Assembly: GCA_016926235.1 (NCBI GenBank)
Contig: JAFGOZ010000494.1
Coordinates: 1-19,588 of the forward strand
Reading direction: 5' to 3'
Length of the DNA: 19,588 nt
DNA from: Bacteroidales bacterium
GTDB lineage: Bacteria > Bacteroidota > Bacteroidia > Bacteroidales > UBA10428
Below, piece by piece: positions 1 to 6,396 of this stretch (position 1 is the first letter of the stretch; each line of letters starts with the position of its first letter). The position numbers and the translations under genes are program-made. A model generated the notes under the pieces. It saw nothing but the letters and a program-made list of their open reading frames with translations, did no database searches and was not told where the DNA came from.

Positions 1-3
1 ATA

Positions 4-20
4 CCCGGCCTGGGGCCGGG
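4..20 (-). terminator. GC-rich hairpin downstream of the tRNA fragment, possible terminator
   Basis: A perfect 7-bp inverted repeat (CCCGGCC / GGCCGGG, 3-nt loop) lies 19 bases beyond the 3' end of the tRNA remnant when read on the minus strand. It could end transcription of the original tRNA. The window edge hides any U-tract, so termination cannot be confirmed. It is probably host flanking DNA rather than part of the element. Confidence 0.4.
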
Positions 21-39
21 TGCAAGCTCAATTTTCTTG

Positions 40-86
40 TAGCGAGAGGCGGGCTTGAACCGCCGACCTCATGATTATGAATCATG
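40..86 (-). tRNA. 3' half of a CAT-anticodon tRNA (Met or Ile2), truncated
   Basis: Read on the minus strand, this contains a perfect 5-bp anticodon stem (CATGA/TCATG) around a TTCATAA loop with anticodon CAT. A 5-nt variable loop follows, then a T-arm with GGCGG/CCGCC stem and TTCAAGC loop, then the 3' acceptor strand TCTCGCT and a discriminator A. CCA is not encoded. Beyond base 86, where the D-arm and 5' acceptor half should be, the sequence is AT-rich and has no tRNA character. It is therefore a fragment, not a working gene. This is what remains on one side when a tyrosine integrase recombines inside a tRNA; the intact copy should lie at the far end of the element. CAT fits elongator Met or Ile2, which cannot be told apart without the 5' half. 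Confidence 0.85.
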
Positions 87-262
87 CCTGATATTTGTTT
101 TTATTTTCCTTTTGTTTTCTTATGTATTGTATGTCAATGTTTTAATTGTTATGTATTTGTTCTTTTTTTCTCTTTTTTGTTGTTTATTTCCGATTTTGTA
201 TGTAAATTGTATGTACCAAATTCAAGGAACATACAAATATAAACACCTGAAATACAGCATAT
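87..262. promoter_or_regulatory. AT-rich leader with repeated TTGTATGT boxes, candidate integrase arm sites and int promoter
   Basis: No gene is supported here. The octamer TTGTATGT occurs at 127-134, 196-203 and 207-214, with a near copy containing one extra T at 146-155 and an inverted copy (ACATACAA) at 229-236. The copies at 196 and 207 extend to 9 bases and are 11 bp apart, about one helical turn. Repeated short boxes between the crossover site and int are what arm-type sites of a heterobivalent tyrosine integrase look like. They could instead bind an excisionase or regulate int. The integrase promoter must also lie here, but no single promoter match stands out. Confidence 0.4.
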
Positions 263-1501
263 ATGATTGGAGTTACCACCGCAATAATATTAGATACGAG
301 AAAAAAAAGGAAGGATGAAACATACACCGTGAAACTCCGGGTAACTTATAACCGGATGCAGAAATATTATCCCTTAGGCGTCCATCTTACTCCCGAAGAA
401 TGGGAAAAGACACTTCAGCCAAATCCAAGAGGTGATAATAAAGATAATAAGGTTTTCTTTAACAAAATTGAACACAGGGCTATCGAAGTCATAAAAGAAC
501 TTGAGCCTTTCAGCTTCCAGGCTTTTGAAAAGAAGTTTAACCAAAAAGCTGCTCCCAAGAAAGATGTCTTTTACCTGTTACAGGAATACAGTGGGGAACT
601 GACGAAGCAGGAAAGATTAACCACCGCTGAAAGCTACAGAAGTACTCTGAAATCTTTTAAAGAATTCATTAAAGATACCAGGAAAACAAAGCTTATGCTG
701 GCCGACATTACACCCGAATGGTTAAGCAAATACGAAAAATGGATGGTTGAAAATGAATCTTCAATAACAACAATTGGAATTTACCTAAGGAATCTAAGGA
801 CTATCATAAACAAGGCCATCGAAGAAGGCAACCTGAGCAACGAATTCTATCCTTTTGGCAAACGCAAATACCAGATACCATCAGGAAAGAACATTAAGAA
901 GGCGCTTACCTTAAATGATATTAAAAAAATTGTTGAATATAAGACTGCTACTCCTGCAGAGGATAAAGCAAAAGACCTTTGGTTATTCAGTTATCTTTGT
1001 AATGGTGCAAACGTTAAAGACATTGTCAAATTGCAGTACAGGAATATTAATCATAAGAATATTACTTTCATCCGTTCTAAGACAGAACGTGCGACCAAGA
1101 GTAATCAGAAACCTATTGTTGTTATGTTATTACCGGAAATCAGGGCGATTATGGATAAATGGGGCGTAACGTCAAAGGAACCGGAAAATTATGTTTTCGG
1201 GATAATTTCCGAAACTGATTCCCCGCAGACTGTTCTGGCTAAAATTAAACAGGCTACCAAAACCATAAACAAGTACATGAAACGGATCGGTGAAAGCCTG
1301 GGTTTTGATCTGGTGCTTACGACCTATTCCGCCCGTCACTCCTTTGCTACTGTTCTGAAACGTTCCGGCGCCCCGATTGAATTTATCAGCGAAAGTCTGG
1401 GGCATAAAGATTTACGTACAACCGAAAACTACCTCGACAGTTTTGAGGATGATGTAAAAGAATCATTTCAGAAAAAACTTTTGGATTTCAACAATAAATA
1501 A
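263..1501 (+). CDS. int: Tyrosine recombinase (site-specific integrase), Bacteroidota element type
   Basis: This enzyme would catalyse integration and excision of the element at the neighbouring tRNA. Residues about 10-60 form an Arm-type N-terminal DNA-binding region with a strand pattern ending in PLGVHLTPEEW. Residues about 100-200 are the SAM-like core-binding domain and about 215-400 the catalytic domain. Visible catalytic residues are R358 in YSARHSFAT, H381 in SLGH and the nucleophile Y390 in TTENYLDSF. The first His of the usual HxxR box is Tyr, and the first catalytic Arg box reads CNGANVKDI without an obvious Arg; both departures are common in Bacteroidota recombinases. The length of 412 aa is normal and the gene is intact. 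It starts 177 bases from the tRNA remnant, and its TAA overlaps the next ATG by one base. Confidence 0.93.
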   Translation: MIGVTTAIILDTRKKRKDETYTVKLRVTYNRMQKYYPLGVHLTPEEWEKTLQPNPRGDNKDNKVFFNKIEHRAIEVIKELEPFSFQAFEKKFNQKAAPKKDVFYLLQEYSGELTKQERLTTAESYRSTLKSFKEFIKDTRKTKLMLADITPEWLSKYEKWMVENESSITTIGIYLRNLRTIINKAIEEGNLSNEFYPFGKRKYQIPSGKNIKKALTLNDIKKIVEYKTATPAEDKAKDLWLFSYLCNGANVKDIVKLQYRNINHKNITFIRSKTERATKSNQKPIVVMLLPEIRAIMDKWGVTSKEPENYVFGIISETDSPQTVLAKIKQATKTINKYMKRIGESLGFDLVLTTYSARHSFATVLKRSGAPIEFISESLGHKDLRTTENYLDSFEDDVKESFQKKLLDFNNK

Positions 1502-2511
1502 TGCATCACACTATGAATAACAACCCGGTTCTGTTTGATAAAATTCTTTACGATAAGTTACGTCCCTGGTTAAAAACCAATAATCCGGACGAAAAGTTTA
1601 CTTCAAAGTTATCCGATATTAAAACGGTAGTTGCTGATTATCAGTCATTTTACCAAATGGAATTTTACCGTCCCTTTAATAACAAGACTAAATATTATAA
1701 CAAACTGATTATCAATGAAATGTTTAATTATAGTAACCAGATAATCAGCCTTATAAATGAGGATAAGAATGTTAAGCTCAGGAAATACTGGCTTAATGAC
1801 ACGTTAACCAAAAAACTGGCAACCCGTCTGAAAGATATTGGAAAACTCATTCAGGATAAGGATTATTCCTTGAGCTATATCAACCCTCACAAAACATCCT
1901 ACAATATTGATGCGGAACACAAGACAGAAACCTATATCATTCAGCTTTTGAAACTGGCCCTGATAAAATCATATCTTGAAATTCAGCAGCCTTTTAAAAA
2001 CCTCATTCCCGATAACTTTATGATCGAGGAAGATTTTTACACGCAATTTCTTTTTGAACCGATTCCTGATGTCAAATTCATTAAAGAAGTTCCTGAGCTT
2101 CTCATTGTTGAAGAAAAAGAGGAAATTTTCCAACCTAAAAAGCTTTCGTTTGGTTATAATGAGTCCTCAACTGAAAAGCTTCTGAATTTATGCAAGCTGT
2201 TAACAATAAAGGTAGATTTCCTGAATGACAATCTTACCTCTGAAAAAGATTTTATAGAAGTAATGGCCAGCAAAGACCTGACAGGATCGGATAAACAAAT
2301 TCACATCGGTTGTGAAACCACACAATTCAGGTACATCATCGACAAACTTAAACCCTTATTTTCTGATCTGACCCTTTCAAATATCGAGAAATCCAAAGCT
2401 TTCTTTTCCAGAAACGGTGTCCTTATCACTGCAACCAATCTTTCCCGGAATAAGCACCACGACCCGAAACAAAAAGAAACCATAGACAAAATTTTCAAAG
2501 AAGTGCAATAA
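1501..2511 (+). CDS. Unrecognised 336-aa element protein, translationally coupled to int
   Basis: I do not recognise this family with confidence. The start codon overlaps the integrase stop (TAATG), so the two genes are probably co-transcribed and translationally coupled. The protein is soluble-looking, rich in Lys, Asp and Leu, with no signal peptide or membrane segment. Its central part (about 130-160) looks helical. The C-terminal 100 residues follow a compact plan of acidic helix, short strand (IHIGC) and a basic tail with SRNKHHDPKQ. Proteins of this size between integrase and HTH genes are common in Bacteroidota elements, and some are annotated as RteC-like regulators; resemblance to RteC here is weak and is not claimed. 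A role in recombination or regulation is inferred only from position. Confidence 0.8.
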   Translation: MHHTMNNNPVLFDKILYDKLRPWLKTNNPDEKFTSKLSDIKTVVADYQSFYQMEFYRPFNNKTKYYNKLIINEMFNYSNQIISLINEDKNVKLRKYWLNDTLTKKLATRLKDIGKLIQDKDYSLSYINPHKTSYNIDAEHKTETYIIQLLKLALIKSYLEIQQPFKNLIPDNFMIEEDFYTQFLFEPIPDVKFIKEVPELLIVEEKEEIFQPKKLSFGYNESSTEKLLNLCKLLTIKVDFLNDNLTSEKDFIEVMASKDLTGSDKQIHIGCETTQFRYIIDKLKPLFSDLTLSNIEKSKAFFSRNGVLITATNLSRNKHHDPKQKETIDKIFKEVQ

Positions 2512-2654
2512 AATAGTGTAAGTACTGTAAGCCATCTTACACTTCGCTAACACCCTTACAGTTTTCCGGTTAGCAGGGCAGTAATTTCGTTCTGTTCGAA
2601 CTTAAGAAACGGCCTTGCAAGGCTCATTTACTCACTTTTTAAATTATAAGTAAA
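2512..2654. promoter_or_regulatory. Structured non-coding region with interleaved inverted repeats
   Basis: No ORF is supported in this 143-bp gap, but it is dense in symmetry. AGTGTAAG (2515-2522) is complementary to CTTACACT (2536-2543). ACTGTAAG (2524-2531) is complementary to CTTACAGT (2555-2562). GCTAAC (2546-2551) pairs with GTTAGC (2569-2574). Perfect palindromes follow: GTTCGAAC (2594-2601), CTTAAG (2601-2606) and GCCTTGCAAGGC (2612-2623). The first two pairs are interleaved rather than nested, so they are either four copies of a GTAAG-type protein-binding site or, as RNA, an H-type pseudoknot. The region could hold the promoter of the following HTH operon, excisionase-like binding sites or a replication or transfer origin. 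Confidence 0.55.
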
Positions 2655-2957
2655 ATGAGCGAAGAATTGATTTATCAAAAACTGGATAACATTGAAAAGC
2701 TACTGGTAGAACAGTCGCTTCTGAAAAAAGAAGTCCTGAATTTTAACGAAACAGCGATTTATCTTGAAGTATCGCATTCGCACCTGTACAAATTGACCAG
2801 TACGGGAGTTATCCCTGCATACAAGCCAAACGGCAAGAAATTATATTTCAACCGGAAGGAGCTTGATGAGTGGTTACTCAGCAACAAGCAGGTTTCAACG
2901 GACGAAATCGGGCAACTGGCAGATGAGTTTCAAATGAAATCAGGGAGGGCAAGGTAA
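2655..2957 (+). CDS. Small HTH DNA-binding protein, excisionase/MerR-like (helix_turn_helix 17)
   Basis: This 100-aa protein has a short N-terminal coiled-coil-like helix (residues 3-25, DNIEKLLVEQ region). A winged HTH of the excisionase family follows (about 27-75): the FNETAIYLEVSHSHLYKLT helix pair, a GVIPAYKPNGKKLYF wing and the closing helix RKELDEWL. Such proteins act as excision directionality factors or transcriptional regulators in Bacteroidota elements. The start is set by ATG 2655, which sits inside a possible hairpin with upstream sequence. The stop overlaps the next ATG by one base, indicating coupling to a second HTH protein of identical length. Confidence 0.88.
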   Translation: MSEELIYQKLDNIEKLLVEQSLLKKEVLNFNETAIYLEVSHSHLYKLTSTGVIPAYKPNGKKLYFNRKELDEWLLSNKQVSTDEIGQLADEFQMKSGRAR

Positions 2958-3259
2958 TGAATGAACTTATTCAACCCTTGCTTACCTTGATGAATGATAT
3001 CAGGGAAGTAAAGGCATACCTGCAAAATTTGAAGCAGACACGTGCCGAAAAATTCAAAGAATGTTGGATTGACGGTCAGGATGTAATGCTTGCCCTCAAC
3101 ATCAGCAAACGTACATTACAATCTCTCCGGGATAAAGGCATTTTGCCTTACTCCCGGATCAGTGGGAAATTCTATTACAAGGTTTCCGACCTGGAGGCTT
3201 TACTCGAAAACAATTATTCCGGTAACATTAAAAAGCCTCTCGGTTATGGAAATCACTGA
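2957..3259 (+). CDS. Second small HTH DNA-binding protein, excisionase-like
   Basis: Another 100-aa protein with the same plan as its upstream neighbour: an N-terminal helix (about 3-30) and a winged HTH (about 36-85). The HTH contains the recognition helix region NISKRTLQSLRDKGILPYSR, the wing SGKFYYK and the closing helix VSDLEALL. Sequence identity with the first is low, so the pair looks like old paralogues or two members of a widespread family rather than a recent duplication. It starts at TAATG and overlaps the following primase gene by 14 bases. A role as excisionase, regulator or origin-binding protein is inferred from family and position. Confidence 0.87.
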   Translation: MNELIQPLLTLMNDIREVKAYLQNLKQTRAEKFKECWIDGQDVMLALNISKRTLQSLRDKGILPYSRISGKFYYKVSDLEALLENNYSGNIKKPLGYGNH

Positions 3260-4175
3260 AAAAGACATACTTGATAAAACGCATTACGGGCTTGACATTT
3301 ATGCTTACGTATTGCGACAGTTCTACCCCGAAGAGATTGTAATATCCTTATCTGGAAAGAAGTGTAAACCGGCCAGAAATCCCATTCTGACCGGCGATTA
3401 TACCCTGAATATTTACAACCGGGATTGGGTATTCCTGTTTGATGATACATCCGATCCCAATTTCAAGGGCAATCCGTTTGATTTTGCCTGCTTACATTAC
3501 AATTTGTCAGGTCAGGATCTGTTAGTAAAACTGAATGAAGATTTACACCTCAACATTGGTAAGGACCGAAACTTTTATAACCGGAAAATGGAGAATACCC
3601 CATTACCGGAAAAGAAGAAAAAGCCAAAACCAATAATTCCCAAATTCAGCTTTTACAAGAGACCTGTTAAAAACACTGTCCCGGAAAAAGAAATCAACCT
3701 GATAGAAATATACAACCTGGTTAAAAGCGAATCATATAAACCGGTTACGGACTGTCTGAGAGGCATCTCCGGCAAAGAAGAAGCAAGGGCCTACAAAGCT
3801 CAGTACTTCGATTATGTGACATTTTCCGGTATTTTCTCAAAACGCAGCGATAAAGCTTTGTTGAAACATTCGGGTTTGCTTACCATCGACTTTGACCATA
3901 TACCGGATATTGAATCCTTAAAACAGTCTTTGTTACAAGATGAATATTTCGAAACAGAAATTTTGTTTGTTTCACCATCGGGCAATGGCCTGAAATGGGT
4001 AATCCCCATCGACCTGACCCAGGGTTCCCATGATTTCCTATTCAGGGCAGTAGCCGCCTATATCCGGCAGACATATTCTTTAGAAGTGGACAAATCCGGG
4101 AAAGATATTTCCCGGGCTTGCTTCCTTCCTTATGATGATAATGTATATATAAATCCGAAATATTTAGTTTCATGA
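3246..4175 (+). CDS. VirE_N / BT4734-like primase-polymerase domain protein
   Basis: This 309-aa protein is a probable replication-initiation primase of the element. Residues 1-105 are an N-terminal part typical of element primases. A proline/lysine-rich linker (about 115-140) leads to an archaeo-eukaryotic-primase-like core at about 160-305. Visible core motifs are the metal-binding pair D215-F-D217 in TIDFDH, the nucleotide-binding loop SPSGNGLKW (243-251) and the Arg-containing DISRACFLPYD segment. ATG 3246 is chosen rather than the longer reading from 3090, because the 52 extra residues lie over the preceding HTH gene and have no family character. The stop overlaps the next start as ATGA, so primase and helicase parts are probably made together. 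Confidence 0.85.
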   Translation: MEITEKDILDKTHYGLDIYAYVLRQFYPEEIVISLSGKKCKPARNPILTGDYTLNIYNRDWVFLFDDTSDPNFKGNPFDFACLHYNLSGQDLLVKLNEDLHLNIGKDRNFYNRKMENTPLPEKKKKPKPIIPKFSFYKRPVKNTVPEKEINLIEIYNLVKSESYKPVTDCLRGISGKEEARAYKAQYFDYVTFSGIFSKRSDKALLKHSGLLTIDFDHIPDIESLKQSLLQDEYFETEILFVSPSGNGLKWVIPIDLTQGSHDFLFRAVAAYIRQTYSLEVDKSGKDISRACFLPYDDNVYINPKYLVS

Positions 4176-5959
4176 CAAAAAAGAAATTCAATCCACAGGA
4201 GTGGCTCAACAATACTGCAACAACAAAAGATGAAATCCTCTCCCCTAGTAAGGAAATATCAGAAGGACAAAGGGGTAATGATGATATAGAAGAAATTGTT
4301 TCACGGATCGAATCAAAGAATATTGACATAACGGCGGCTTATGCCGATTGGCGTGATATTGGCTTTGCCTTTTCATCTGAATTGGGCGAAGGAGGTAGGC
4401 AGTATTTTCACCGGATCAGCCGTTTTTATTCTGATTATTCACCTGCTGAATGTGACAAACAATATGATAAATGCCTGAAATCAAAAGGCAGTGGCATCAC
4501 TATAAAAACCTTTTTCCAGAAGGCAAAGGAAGCCGGCATTAACTTAGCTACCTCTTCAATTTCCACCCCTGATTTAAGAGAGGTATCCGCCGATGGCGGA
4601 TGGAGTGGTGATGAAGATAAACTTCCTGTTTTTTCATCGGAAATATACAACCTGTTGCCTCAGTTCCTGCAGGAGATTTGTAATGTGACCAGTTCACCTG
4701 ATGAAAAAGACTTATTACTGTCGGGCTCAATGGCAGTTCTGAGCAGTTGTATTCCCAATGTTTACGGATATTACCACGACCGGAAGGTAAATGCCAATCT
4801 GTATCTGTTTGTCACTGCCCCTGCATCGGCCGGGAAAGGCATCCTTACCCACTGTACCCGGCTGGTATATCCGATTCATAAACAATTACGGGAAGAAAGC
4901 CAGGTATTAAAATCGGAATATGAAAGAGAATACAACGAATACCTGATCATTCGTAAAAAGAACCCGGCTGCAGAGAAACCTCAGAAACCACCTGAAAAGA
5001 TGCTGTTTATTCCTGCAAATAACAGCGCTTCGGGCGTGTTTCAGCTTTTGCATGATAATGATGGTAAGGGACTGATCTTTGAAACCGAAGGCGATACCAT
5101 GGCTTTTGCCTTTAAAAGCGATTACGGTAACTATTCCGATGGCTTCCGAAAGGCATTCCATCATGAAACAATCCGATATTATCGTAAAACGGACCGTGAG
5201 TTTGTGGATATTGAATGTCCCCGGCTTTCCGCTGTACTTTCTGGAACTCCAAAGCAGGTTCAAAACCTTATTCCCGAAGTTGAAAATGGTTTATTCAGCC
5301 GCTTCATTTTCTATTACCTTGAAATGTCATCGGTCTGGAAAGATGTTTTTGAACGCAGGGCTGAAACCGGATTGGATGAGTATTTTGACCGGTTTGCACA
5401 GCAATATTTTGAATTGTATAAAATTCTGAAATCTGCAATGAATATTGAATTTACCCTTACAGCAAGCCAGCAGCAACAATTCAACAGCACATTTGCCCGA
5501 TGGCAGAATGTTTATGAAACCCTGATCGGACAGGAATATGTTGCAACGGTGAGACGGTTAGGGTTGATAACTTTTCGTTTTGCCATGATTTTTTCGGTAT
5601 TGCGAATTCTGGAGACCGGAGATCTGCCCAAAAGAATTATTTGTGAAGAACGCGACTTTCAGAATGCAATTTCAATAACCGAAGTTTTGATTGTTCATGC
5701 AAAGAAAGTATTTTCAGATTTACCTCAACCTGTGCCAATTCTAAAACGTGAAAACCGGGAAGAACGGTTTTTCAGCCAATTGCCCGATAAATTCTCAAGA
5801 AAAGATTATGTTGAATTGGCCTCAAGAATTAGCATTCCTGATAAAACCGCTCAAAATTACATTTCTAAAATGCTAAAGAAAGGATTAATCCACAGGGATA
5901 AACATGATTGTTACTTGAAAATTTCTAATGAGGATATTAAGGATTCAGGGGATATTTAG
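4172..5959 (+). CDS. PriCT-2 / DUF3987 primase-helicase protein
   Basis: This 595-aa protein should supply the helicase half of the element's replication unit. Residues about 30-115 match a primase C-terminal (PriCT-2-like) helical domain: ADWRDIGFAFSSELG, then the YDKCLKS and TIKTFFQKAKEAGI segments. Residues about 150-510 are a DUF3987 ATPase with Walker A-type loop APASAGKG (216-223), a basic/acidic linker and the ETEGDTMA segment. The C-terminus (about 530-595) looks like a winged helix. Together with the VirE_N protein it forms the split primase-helicase module common in Bacteroidota integrative elements. It is full length and intact. A non-coding gap follows, marking the end of the element's core operon. 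Confidence 0.86.
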   Translation: MTKKKFNPQEWLNNTATTKDEILSPSKEISEGQRGNDDIEEIVSRIESKNIDITAAYADWRDIGFAFSSELGEGGRQYFHRISRFYSDYSPAECDKQYDKCLKSKGSGITIKTFFQKAKEAGINLATSSISTPDLREVSADGGWSGDEDKLPVFSSEIYNLLPQFLQEICNVTSSPDEKDLLLSGSMAVLSSCIPNVYGYYHDRKVNANLYLFVTAPASAGKGILTHCTRLVYPIHKQLREESQVLKSEYEREYNEYLIIRKKNPAAEKPQKPPEKMLFIPANNSASGVFQLLHDNDGKGLIFETEGDTMAFAFKSDYGNYSDGFRKAFHHETIRYYRKTDREFVDIECPRLSAVLSGTPKQVQNLIPEVENGLFSRFIFYYLEMSSVWKDVFERRAETGLDEYFDRFAQQYFELYKILKSAMNIEFTLTASQQQQFNSTFARWQNVYETLIGQEYVATVRRLGLITFRFAMIFSVLRILETGDLPKRIICEERDFQNAISITEVLIVHAKKVFSDLPQPVPILKRENREERFFSQLPDKFSRKDYVELASRISIPDKTAQNYISKMLKKGLIHRDKHDCYLKISNEDIKDSGDI

Positions 5960-6071
5960 GAATTTATCCCCAGTTTCCTCAAAATCCTTAAAATCCTTAC
6001 ACCTATTTGTTGATATTTTCACAATAACTTTTCTGTTTTTCTTTTCTTTTTCCTTCCTTTTATTTCTTATC

Positions 6072-6091
6072 TTTAGACAGAATTGTCTAAA
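6072..6091. promoter_or_regulatory. Palindromic operator upstream of the XRE regulator
   Basis: TTTAGACA-N4-TGTCTAAA is a perfect 8-bp inverted repeat ending 13 bases before the regulator's ATG, with a further half site (GGTCTAA) at 6099-6105 touching the start codon. The TATCTTTA string at 6068-6075 resembles the Bacteroidota -7 element (TAnnTTTG) and overlaps the palindrome, so bound regulator could block transcription. Upstream, 5990-6070 is a pyrimidine-rich tract with no gene. Autoregulation of the defence operon is the obvious reading. Confidence 0.6.
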
Positions 6092-6104
6092 CAACGACGG
6101 TCTA

Positions 6105-6395
6105 ATGAAAAGCATCGAATTTGGTAAGTATTTAAGGACAATAAGGGAATCGAAAAACATTCCGCAACGCATTGTTGCTCATGCCATCAATGTGGATACG
6201 AGTACCCTTTCTAAAATGGAACTTGGCGAAAGACAAGTGACCATTGCTATGGTACCAGGACTTGCAAAAGTGCTGGAAATAAACATCAAGGAATTACAAA
6301 TAAAATATATTTCGGAAAAGATCATTTCCGATTTTAAAGGTCAACAATTTTTAAAAGAAGCATTGAATAATACAATTGAATTACTTAACAGGTAA
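6105..6395 (+). CDS. XRE-family transcriptional regulator of the restriction operon
   Basis: This 96-aa protein carries a single HTH_3 domain at about residues 6-62: FGKYLRTIRESKNIPQ, then VDTSTLSKMELGERQ with the recognition helix, then the closing helices PGLAKVLEINIKEL. A short C-terminal helix may serve dimerisation. ATG 6105 is chosen because the longer reading from 5928 adds a hydrophobic tail-like stretch that runs through the operator. It ends one base before hsdM, so it leads the whole operon. Controller proteins of this type often govern restriction-modification genes, delaying restriction until methylation is established. The palindrome just upstream supports autoregulation. Confidence 0.87.
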   Translation: MKSIEFGKYLRTIRESKNIPQRIVAHAINVDTSTLSKMELGERQVTIAMVPGLAKVLEINIKELQIKYISEKIISDFKGQQFLKEALNNTIELLNR

Positions 6396-6396
6396 C

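Noticed and set aside
55..318. 87-aa ORF at the left end
   Set aside because: It begins inside the tRNA remnant, runs through AT-rich DNA to give a Phe/Leu/Tyr-rich low-complexity product, and overlaps the integrase start. No family features.
1501..2511. RteC regulator assignment for the 336-aa protein
   Set aside because: Position and size fit, but no diagnostic RteC motif could be identified by eye, so it is left unnamed.
3090..3245. N-terminal extension of the VirE_N primase gene
   Set aside because: These codons lie over the second HTH gene in another frame and give non-family residues; ATG 3246 fits the domain start.
5928..6104. N-terminal extension of the XRE regulator
   Set aside because: It would overlap the DUF3987 stop, cross the pyrimidine tract and translate the palindromic operator; the HTH protein begins naturally at 6105.
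6376..6396. Upstream start for hsdM
   Set aside because: It adds 7 residues that overlap the regulator gene; ATG 6397 gives the usual HsdM start.
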